Assembly: GCA_039908285.1 (NCBI GenBank)
Contig: JAMOBE010000105.1
Location: 1 to 12,551, forward strand
Reading direction: 5' to 3'
Source: JAMOBE01 sp039908285
GTDB taxonomy: Bacteria; Pseudomonadota; Alphaproteobacteria; Rhodospirillales; Rhodospirillaceae
Length of the DNA: 12,551 bases
Under the pieces are notes generated by a model that did no database searches, was not told the origin of the DNA, and was given only the letters and a program-made list of their open reading frames with translations. Numbering within the stretch: position 1 is the stretch's first letter; every line of letters starts with the position of its first letter. Positions 7,575 to 12,551 of this stretch are shown one piece after another. A program made the position numbers and the translations under genes.

Positions 7575-7649
7575 GTAACACCTCAAGTAACTTTTCTCCC
7601 GATCAAACAATCGCTGAAACTTCTCTCGATATTTCCAAATAGTCATTGA

Positions 7650-7666
7650 GATATCAAAGGCTTGGC
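7650..7666. repeat. 17-bp direct repeat, left copy
   Basis: GATATCAAAGGCTTGGC occurs here and again in the same orientation at 7815-7831, identical over all 17 bases. The start-to-start spacing is 165 bases. Possible roles are paired protein-binding sites or a footprint of insertion or recombination. Confidence 0.85.
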
Positions 7667-7814
7667 GAGAGAGAGTTTGCCCGCAGAGACATTCCCATGT
7701 GACCTTGTGCCTCCCTCTCGGGGGCCATTTTCGTCTCTCTGGCCCGTTTTTCTCCTAAACCATGTGACTTCGCCCAAGTCGGTACGCCTTTCCCGTACCT
7801 CGGTATTCTTCCAT

Positions 7815-7831
7815 GATATCAAAGGCTTGGC
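7815..7831. repeat. 17-bp direct repeat, right copy
   Basis: Exact second copy of the 7650-7666 sequence. Outside the 17 bases the two sites diverge at once, so the shared block is sharply bounded. Confidence 0.85.
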
Positions 7832-8000
7832 AAAATTTTTGGCCTTAACGGTTTGTTAAGTTTCCTGACACCGGCGGTGGTAGGGCGAAGGGGACGGATG
7901 CGAATCGTCAATAGTCGGTCACATGGCAAGAAAATTGGCGGATTTTCACCATTTATTATGCTTATCGGCGTACTTCCGCCCGAGCGACTCCATTTCATAA

Positions 8001-8101
8001 GCGCCCCGTCCTTAGGGTCACGGGGGGAGGACGGGGCGCAACCGCATCGACTTTGAAAGTCGTTCGACACGATAGGCAACAACGGTTGCGGCGGGATCGT
8101 G
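8001..8101. other. Cluster of nested palindromes
   Basis: GCGCCCCGTCCT (8001-8012) pairs perfectly with 8028-8039. Next comes CGACTTT-G-AAAGTCG (8048-8062). CGCAACCG (8036-8043) is the inverse of CGGTTGCG (8083-8090). ACACGAT (8066-8072) is the inverse of ATCGTGT (8096-8102) and encloses GCAAC-AACG-GTTGC. The overlapping pairings allow alternative folds. It could be a structured RNA, a recombination or transfer site, or a terminator complex. Confidence 0.5.
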
Positions 8102-8190
8102 TGGTCCTAATGACATGCGGCGAGCGCAACGTATCATCGATGCTACTCTGAGCACAAGCGACTCACGCCCAACGAGAGGCGGCATGATTC

Positions 8191-8219
8191 TTGACCACTG
8201 GTTTCTTCGAGATTATCCC
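8191..8219 (+). promoter_or_regulatory. Candidate promoter of the HU operon
   Basis: TTGACC (8191-8196) and TATCCC (8214-8219) are separated by 17 bases, 39 bases before the HU start codon. The -35 matches five of six consensus bases and the -10 matches the first three. Confidence 0.45.
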
Positions 8220-8258
8220 TCGTGACAGCACTCCTTTTGCCGACGGGGGACCATCGCC

Positions 8259-8534
8259 ATGAACAGAACCGACGTTGTGAATGACGTGGCCGTTGCCGCC
8301 GGCCTCACCAAGGTCGATGCCAGCAAGGCCGTTGACGCCATACTAAACGCAATCACGGACGCGCTGAAGGACGGCGACGACGTTCGCCTCACCGGATTCG
8401 GGACCTTCACTGTCACGGAGCGTGCCGCCGGTGTGGGGCGCAATCCTCGCACAGGGGAAAAGATCGCAATCGCCGCGTCGAAGACCGCGAAGTTCTCCGC
8501 CAGCAAGAAGCTGAAGGATGTGTTGAACGGTTGA
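8259..8534 (+). CDS. HU-family DNA-bending protein
   Basis: This 91-residue HU/IHF-fold protein forms a dimer that bends and compacts DNA. The N-terminal helical part (MNRTDVVNDVAVAAGLTKVDA...) leads to the VRLTGFGTFTV strand (42-52). The DNA-binding beta arm has the R61-N62-P63 tip and R64-T65-G66, with the intercalating proline present. The length is typical for HU. The second half continues to KFSASKKLKDVLNG, also typical. It is followed directly by a small winged-helix gene whose ribosome binding site overlaps the HU stop region. Position beside a tRNA and mobile-type genes suggests an accessory HU for the element rather than the main chromosomal copy, which is inference. Confidence 0.95.
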   Translation: MNRTDVVNDVAVAAGLTKVDASKAVDAILNAITDALKDGDDVRLTGFGTFTVTERAAGVGRNPRTGEKIAIAASKTAKFSASKKLKDVLNG

Positions 8535-8549
8535 GCAAGGAGAACGGTC

Positions 8550-8729
8550 GTGGCCGATACGAAGGAAGAACTGATCACGGCGGGCAACATCGCCAAGGAA
8601 CTCGGCGTATCTGACGGCAAGGTGAAGAAGGCCATCAAGGAACTGGGTCTGGAGCCGGCGGCAAAGCGGGGCGTGTGCGGCTATTACGACCGGAGCGCGG
8701 TCGGCAGGATCAAGGCTTCACTCACGTAG
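8550..8729 (+). CDS. Small winged-helix-like DNA-binding protein (59 aa)
   Basis: This short protein starts at GTG and has an excellent ribosome binding site (AAGGAG at 8536-8541, seven bases upstream). The sequence LITAGNIAKELGVSDGKVKKAI (8-29) is a clear helix-turn-helix. It is followed by KELGLEPAAKRGVCGYYDRSAVGRIKASL, where the GVCGYY turn resembles the wing and the end resembles the last helix of MerR-type or excisionase-type minimal winged helices. I recall similar 55-70 residue proteins adjacent to HU genes, with no known function. It lies 15 bases after the HU stop, so the pair is probably one operon. An inverted repeat (8692-8741) spans its stop codon. Confidence 0.8.
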   Translation: MADTKEELITAGNIAKELGVSDGKVKKAIKELGLEPAAKRGVCGYYDRSAVGRIKASLT

Positions 8730-8741
8730 AGACCGCGCTCC
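8692..8741. terminator. 11-bp inverted repeat across the end of the HU operon
   Basis: GGAGCGCGGTC (8692-8702) and GACCGCGCTCC (8731-8741) pair perfectly around a 28-base loop that includes the stop codon. It lies between convergent transcripts (the DUF2786 gene ends at 8752), where a bidirectional stop would be useful. No T-tract follows, so this is a tentative terminator. Confidence 0.4.
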
Positions 8742-8751
8742 ATCTCGCCGT

Positions 8752-10533
8752 TCACGCCGACCGCTCAATCCCCGGCCGATACTCGAACATCTCGCCTGCC
8801 TCACGGCCGGCCTCGTAGGCGTCGGAGAGGACCCGCTTCCCCTTCGGGGCGCTGCGGCTCGTGAAGGTCATGCCGAGCCTGGCCAGTTCGTCCTCCAGCA
8901 CCGATTCCTTGATCGGCACCAGGTCGCGGCCGGTGGAGGTCCGCATTGCCGCCTCCCGTTCGGCATGCAGGGCATGGAGCTTGCGGGCGATGCCGTCGGA
9001 AAGACCGGTCTGAAACGAGGTAGTGGCGGTGCGGCGCTGGCTCGTGGGGTGTTGGAAATAAAGGGGACCGGCCTTGAAGGCCTCGGTTTCGGTCTCGAAG
9101 GCCCGCTCGATCAGGTCGTAGAGGTAGCGGGCTCCGGCGACGTCGGCGGGCAGGCCGAAGAAGACATAACGGATCTCGTCGGTGGCCGTTTTCTCCCGCC
9201 ATACCCGGCAGTCGCAGAAACTGGCCACCGCGGGGATGCAGGCATCGATCGGCCCCAGACGCTTGCGCCCGGTTTCAACGCCGAAGCCCTCGCAGGTCTG
9301 GTTCTTCAACTCGACCTCGGACAGGGATAGGCCGTAGCGGTCGAGGAGTTCCGCCACCTTTTCGGCGGCGGCCAGGGCCTCCTGTTCGGTGCAGCCCTTC
9401 TCCACCGTCTTCTCGCGCAGGGCCTGAATGCGGCCGAGCACCTTGTCGAGATCGACGTTGCCGGCCGTCTGTTTCGGCGGGGTGACACGGACGCGGCGGC
9501 GCAGTTCGCGGAACATGTCGCGCGCTTCCGTCGGCAGTTCGCCGTCGGCAATCTCCCGCTCGATCGCCGCCGCCACCCGGTCGAGCGAACCGGCAATCCC
9601 ACTGGCGGCCCGGCGCTCGATGGTCTCCATCTGGATCAGCGCGAGCGTCTCGTAAGCGGAGGCCAGCGTCTCCGGACCATAGGCGCGGCCGAGGGAGATT
9701 CCGCTCATCGCATCGATGATGTTGTCGATGCTGGTCAGTTCCCGGGCCGCCTGAAGTTGACGTTCCGTTGGAGCGGCGCCCCTGTCGGCCAGAGCGAAGG
9801 CGAGCGCGTGCGCCGGCCCGTCCTCCGGAGAATAGGGAAAGGTGCCGCCGGTCTTTGCCGAGGCGTTGAGGCCGGGCACCCGCGGCCCGCCGTGCCGCAC
9901 CGCGTGGCGATAGAGGGCCTCGGCACACTTCTGCGCGGCGAGGCCCCGGCCGTTCGGGCGGATGTATTGCCGCGCCAGATCAAGCATCGCCTCGTCGAGC
10001 GGGGTCATCGGCCCGACCGGCACCACCAGTCCATCCTCCACCGGGCAGATTCGACAGGCGATGGACAGGCCGACGCAGGCTGCCGGCATTTCGCCGTCGA
10101 TCAGGTGCAGGACTTCGCCGCTCGCCAGATCGCGTACCCGGAAACCCAGCGGCGGCAGCGCCACATCCACGGCCAAAAGACGGAAGCGCGAGCCCCGCAG
10201 CGCCTGGAGCGCCGCCAACTCATCGGCATCGGCCGCCTGGTGGCGCCGGGCGAGGCGGTCGATGGCGGTCTGGCCGGTCATACTCGGCGTGAACACGGCG
10301 AGAGACATCGCCAGCAGGGAGGCGTTGGCGAACAGCAGGAAGGCCTCGTTCTCGTCCTGCGGCTGTCGCACGCCGGACAGCCACTGGGCCGCCATGGCCT
10401 CGACCTTGGGTTTGGACAGAAAATCGGTCGCCGCCAGACCAAGGGCGGAAATGATCCCCCGCAGCCGTTCGGCTCGAGCCACCGAATCGGCCGCTCCCCG
10501 CTCCTTCCCGGTCTTGTGCCGCGCCTGCGCCAT
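8752..10533 (-). CDS. DUF2786-domain protein with long novel N-terminal region (593 aa)
   Basis: Residues about 360-405 (VDLDKVLGRIQALREKTVEKG..EQEALAAAEKVAELLDRYGLSLSEVEL) match DUF2786, a small helical domain of unknown function. The following part (about 415-500) with FCDCRVWREK, YVFFGLPADVAGARYLYDLIERAFE matches the domain that often trails it (DUF7168 as I recall). The first 350 residues are much longer than in common DUF2786 proteins. They include a beta-rich patch (115-180) with RVRDLASGEVLHLIDGE and a cysteine group (C153, C160, C163), and I cannot assign them. The C-terminal part is charged and helical. The ATG at 10533 is chosen over an adjacent GTG at 10536 because GGGAGGA then lies seven bases away. 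Only 14 bases separate it from the GapR-like gene, indicating translational coupling. DUF2786 proteins are frequent in phages and mobile elements. Confidence 0.8.
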   Translation of the reverse strand: MAQARHKTGKERGAADSVARAERLRGIISALGLAATDFLSKPKVEAMAAQWLSGVRQPQDENEAFLLFANASLLAMSLAVFTPSMTGQTAIDRLARRHQAADADELAALQALRGSRFRLLAVDVALPPLGFRVRDLASGEVLHLIDGEMPAACVGLSIACRICPVEDGLVVPVGPMTPLDEAMLDLARQYIRPNGRGLAAQKCAEALYRHAVRHGGPRVPGLNASAKTGGTFPYSPEDGPAHALAFALADRGAAPTERQLQAARELTSIDNIIDAMSGISLGRAYGPETLASAYETLALIQMETIERRAASGIAGSLDRVAAAIEREIADGELPTEARDMFRELRRRVRVTPPKQTAGNVDLDKVLGRIQALREKTVEKGCTEQEALAAAEKVAELLDRYGLSLSEVELKNQTCEGFGVETGRKRLGPIDACIPAVASFCDCRVWREKTATDEIRYVFFGLPADVAGARYLYDLIERAFETETEAFKAGPLYFQHPTSQRRTATTSFQTGLSDGIARKLHALHAEREAAMRTSTGRDLVPIKESVLEDELARLGMTFTSRSAPKGKRVLSDAYEAGREAGEMFEYRPGIERSA

Positions 10534-10547
10534 CACACGGTCCTCCC

Positions 10548-10859
10548 TCAGGTGCGATCCTCGCCCGGATCGCCGCCGATCTCCACGTCGAGCCGCGTGC
10601 CGGTGACGTGGGCATAGAGAAGGACGTCGTTGATAAACTCGGCCTCCTTGTCGGCGGCCCCCTTGCTGCGACGGATGGCGACCACCCGGTCCACGGCCTT
10701 TACGTTGAAGCCGTCGGCCTTGATCTCGGCCTTCAGGTCCTTGAGCCCGTCCTTCAACTGATCGATCTCGTCGAGCAGGCGCTCCACGCGCTCGACATAC
10801 GCGGTAAGCTTCGCCGCCGTGTCGGGCTGCTGCCCGGCGGAGAGAATCCCATCATCCAT
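10548..10859 (-). CDS. GapR-like nucleoid protein (DUF2312 family)
   Basis: This 103-residue protein has a long helical N-terminal part (17-48) resembling a coiled coil (AYVERVERLLDEIDQLKDGLKDLKAEIK). It is followed by KADGFNVKAVDRVVAIRR (48-64), the hallmark of DUF2312/GapR. The C-terminal part (70-103) is longer than in the ~89-residue GapR. Known GapR wraps overtwisted DNA ahead of replication forks and RNA polymerase and is typical of alphaproteobacteria and their phages. The final acidic residues (GGDPGEDRT) are an oddity. The ATG at 10859 has AAAGGAAC just upstream; the frame opens seven codons earlier. It is probably a second, element-borne copy, which is inference. It is coupled to the DUF2786 gene downstream. 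Confidence 0.85.
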   Translation of the reverse strand: MDDGILSAGQQPDTAAKLTAYVERVERLLDEIDQLKDGLKDLKAEIKADGFNVKAVDRVVAIRRSKGAADKEAEFINDVLLYAHVTGTRLDVEIGGDPGEDRT

Positions 10860-10893
10860 CGTCGTTCCTTTCGACCACAAGCCGTTGGTCCAA

Positions 10894-10923
10894 GTGATAC
10901 GCCTGCTACCGCATCTTGGGCAA
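10894..10923 (-). promoter_or_regulatory. Candidate promoter of the GapR-like/DUF2786 pair
   Basis: On the minus strand TTGCCC (10923-10918) and TATCAC (10899-10894) are 18 bases apart in the 70-base gap before the GapR-like gene. The match is modest. The pair may instead be read from the upstream solenoid gene. Confidence 0.3.
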
Positions 10924-10929
10924 TCGTCT

Positions 10930-12177
10930 TCAGGTTGCTGACAGTGACTTCAGCCAGTCGCCGATCGCCTGCCGGAAGGGTTGGCGATCGGTAGAAATCG
11001 GCATCGCGAGAAGGACGTCGATCTGCTCCTTCATCCAGATCATCGCACCGAGCCGCTGGGCCGCCGTCAGCAGGTGGTCGCAGGCGGCAAGGACGTCGGC
11101 TTCCCTCGCGTCGTAACCACGACCTCGCAGCAGGCCCTGCAGCGCCACCAGAGACACCGAAGCAGCGAAACTGGGTTCGGACTCGGTGAAGTCGCGGGCG
11201 GCGCGGATCAGGGTGGCGGGTTCGGCATCGTAGGCCGCGGCACAATCGAGGGCGATATCGAGGAATTCGGTTTCCTTGGCGGCGGCGAACCATTTGCCTT
11301 TCGAACCGCGCGCCTCGATCAGGTCGAGGAGGATCCGGCGCGGTTCGATACCCGGATATCGCTTCACGGTCGCCCGATATGCGGCGAGATAAGTGGTGGC
11401 CTGGGCGGTGCGCAGCCCAAAGCGGCGGTAGGCCTCGTCGGCGCGGCCGGCGTCGATCAGGACGCGCTCGCAGAAGGCGTCAATGCCGCGCTGTTCGTAA
11501 TGACCGGTTCGGCTGTTGCGAGCGGCCTCGGCGTAGGCGATGGCGGCATCGGTCCGCCCCATGCGCACCAGGGCCTCGGCGGCAAAATGGTCGTAGGCCC
11601 AGAAACGGTACGAGCGCAGCCCCAGAACCTCAAACAGTTCGTCGTATCGCCCGGCTTCGAGCAGCGAGGACAGACAGATGTCGGTGCCGTTCAGAAAGCC
11701 GCCCCCCTTCTCCTCGGACCATATCCGCCGCAGCGACGGCAGCAGGCGGTCGGCGTAGGCGTTGATGTGCTCCTGGTAGATGGCGATCTCGCCCCAGCGC
11801 TCCTCGACCGGCGTCAGGTATTGCACCCCATCCTCCTGGACGGCCTTGAACAGGCGCTCCAGCCACTTGCCGCGAGTCTTCGGGTCGGCCGGTGCCTTGA
11901 CCAGAATCGGGATCAGCGCTTCCAACGTCCTGTGCACCGCGCTCCCGAGCGCGCCGGACGAGGTGTCGATGTCCTGCAGCGCGGGCCACAGGCGTTCCAT
12001 CAGGGCAACGGCGCCGTCGGCCGCAAGGATCGGATCCACCTTGGACACCTTGGTGATTTCGCTCACCGCCTCCTTCAGACGCGTGATGGCCAAGCTCGAC
12101 CCCCGCCAGCCATAGGCGCTGGTCCTGAAGCGGGCCTTGAAGGTCCAGGTATGACCGGTCGTCTTCTGTCGGGGCAT
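10930..12177 (-). CDS. Alpha-solenoid (TPR-like) hypothetical protein (415 aa)
   Basis: The protein is almost entirely helical, with no signal peptide or membrane segment. Residues about 40-135 include AVALMERLWPALQDIDTSSGALG, which I associate weakly with the DUF6880 type of helical region. The middle (about 165-270) shows TPR-like spacing: LLEAGRYDELFEVLG, EALVRMGRTDAAIAYAEAARN, VLIDAGRADEAYRRFG. The C-terminal half continues as helices with EPATLIRAARDF and a final short helix. The N-terminus (MPRQKTTGHTWTFKARFRTSAYGWRGS) is basic. Such scaffolds usually bind other proteins or nucleic acids; I cannot assign a job. There is no clear ribosome binding site before the ATG at 12177. It lies 36 bases after the HTH gene stop and 70 bases before the GapR-like gene, so it sits within a likely four-gene unit. 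Confidence 0.75.
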   Translation of the reverse strand: MPRQKTTGHTWTFKARFRTSAYGWRGSSLAITRLKEAVSEITKVSKVDPILAADGAVALMERLWPALQDIDTSSGALGSAVHRTLEALIPILVKAPADPKTRGKWLERLFKAVQEDGVQYLTPVEERWGEIAIYQEHINAYADRLLPSLRRIWSEEKGGGFLNGTDICLSSLLEAGRYDELFEVLGLRSYRFWAYDHFAAEALVRMGRTDAAIAYAEAARNSRTGHYEQRGIDAFCERVLIDAGRADEAYRRFGLRTAQATTYLAAYRATVKRYPGIEPRRILLDLIEARGSKGKWFAAAKETEFLDIALDCAAAYDAEPATLIRAARDFTESEPSFAASVSLVALQGLLRGRGYDAREADVLAACDHLLTAAQRLGAMIWMKEQIDVLLAMPISTDRQPFRQAIGDWLKSLSAT

Positions 12178-12213
12178 CAGGTGATCAGGTCAATGTTTCG
12201 GCCACCGCTTCTA

Positions 12214-12551
12214 TCACGATACCGCGACCGGCGGAAAGCCGAACAGTTCCCTCTGTTTCTCCCACTCGGCCGGGAACTCCCCCATCAGGGCGGCGAGTTC
12301 GAAGCCCTTGGGCTGGCGGCCCTTGACGATCGATTCGACGATGTCGGGGGCGAGGAAGGACAGGCGCAGGATGCGGGTGACGTAGGAGTGGTTGATGTTC
12401 TCCGCCTCGGCGATGGCCTTGGCCGAGGCACAGCGGCCGGTCTCGATCTGCCGGCTCCAGTGGCGGGCGCGGGCCAGGGCCTTCAGGAGGGTTTCGTCGG
12501 CGCGACTCGTCTCCGTCGGCGGGGCGGCGCCGTCGGGCATGATCACGAGCT
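12214..12551 (-). CDS. HTH protein, probably C-terminal part of a serine recombinase (cut by window edge)
   Basis: The frame is open to the right edge, so the N-terminus is probably missing; GTG (12546) and ATG (12540) are possible internal starts. The visible part reads DETLLKALARARHWSRQIETG, then a helix-turn-helix KAIAEAENINHSYVTRILRLSFLAPDIVESIVKGRQP, then ALMGEFPAEWEKQRELFGFP. This layout is what I recall at the end of large recombinase-family proteins and of free-standing companions of DUF2924 proteins in alphaproteobacteria. The preceding LVIMPDG resembles the strand that normally leads into this tail, which favours a longer protein. Either reading ties the neighbourhood to a mobile element. 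Confidence 0.65.
   Translation of the reverse strand, partial: LVIMPDGAAPPTETSRADETLLKALARARHWSRQIETGRCASAKAIAEAENINHSYVTRILRLSFLAPDIVESIVKGRQPKGFELAALMGEFPAEWEKQRELFGFPPVAVS

Larger units (their letters stand above)
7575..8258. other. AT-richer noncoding region after tRNA-Ser
   Basis: About 680 bases carry no convincing gene. Base composition is visibly lower in GC than the flanks (for example CAAAATTTTT near 7831 and CCATTTATTATG near 7950). It contains a 17-bp direct repeat (7650 and 7815), a shorter repeat CCATGTGAC (7695 and 7760), small hairpins (GGTACG/CGTACC near 7781-7799, CTTAAC/GTTAAG at 7844-7860, GAAAAT/ATTTTC at 7930-7947), and the palindrome cluster at 8001-8101. It reads as the left flank of a transferred segment. 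Confidence 0.6.

Noticed and set aside
7407..7646. Minus-strand 79-residue frame containing WDSNPRY and LSRRAPSTARPPLP
   Set aside because: This is the well-known false protein from reading a tRNA-Ser gene backwards.
7819..8082. Short frames on both strands in the AT-rich region (also 7662-7859 and 7853-8056)
   Set aside because: None has a convincing ribosome binding site, and their sequences look random and cross palindromes.

Overview
The window is GC-rich, with coding sequence almost throughout. It looks like the chromosome of an alphaproteobacterium, most plausibly of the Rhodospirillales. The evidence is a hisZ-purA gene pair, an EipB (DUF1849) periplasmic protein, a GapR/DUF2312-type protein, and a recombinase-tail type protein common in that class. 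The taxonomic placement is inferred from gene content alone.

Positions 1-1460 hold a CCCTCTCCCCCC hairpin repeat, a 39-residue lysine-rich gene, a degraded C-terminal scrap of a CHAT-domain protein on the minus strand, and a secreted staphylococcal-nuclease-like protein. Positions 1557-5707 are a minus-strand run of core genes. Read in transcription order they are eipB (envelope integrity), thpR (RNA 2',3'-cyclic phosphodiesterase), hisZ (regulatory subunit for ATP phosphoribosyltransferase) and purA (adenylosuccinate synthetase). Two copies of one MITE-like repeat lie in opposite orientation on either side of hisZ-purA. One copy supplies part of the purA stop codon; the other follows thpR.

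Positions 5708-7362 hold a divergent promoter region with a 22-bp imperfect palindrome and a good sigma-54-type -24/-12 motif. These precede a diguanylate cyclase (GGDEF) whose C-terminus is five exact copies of QGAVA, encoded by five 15-bp tandem repeats. A 168-residue protein I cannot name follows. Positions 7484-7574 are tRNA-Ser(GGA) with encoded CCA.

From 7575 to the right edge the content changes. About 680 bases of visibly AT-richer noncoding DNA carry a 17-bp direct repeat and a cluster of palindromes. Next come an HU protein and a 59-residue winged-helix-like protein (GTG start) in one small operon. On the opposite strand are a long DUF2786 protein, a GapR-like protein, an alpha-solenoid protein, and an HTH protein open at the window edge that resembles the tail of a large serine recombinase. 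This second part looks like an integrated mobile region next to a tRNA gene. It is rich in small DNA-architecture proteins, and no boundary is visible on the right. It is the best candidate for an undescribed system, although nothing here proves a function.
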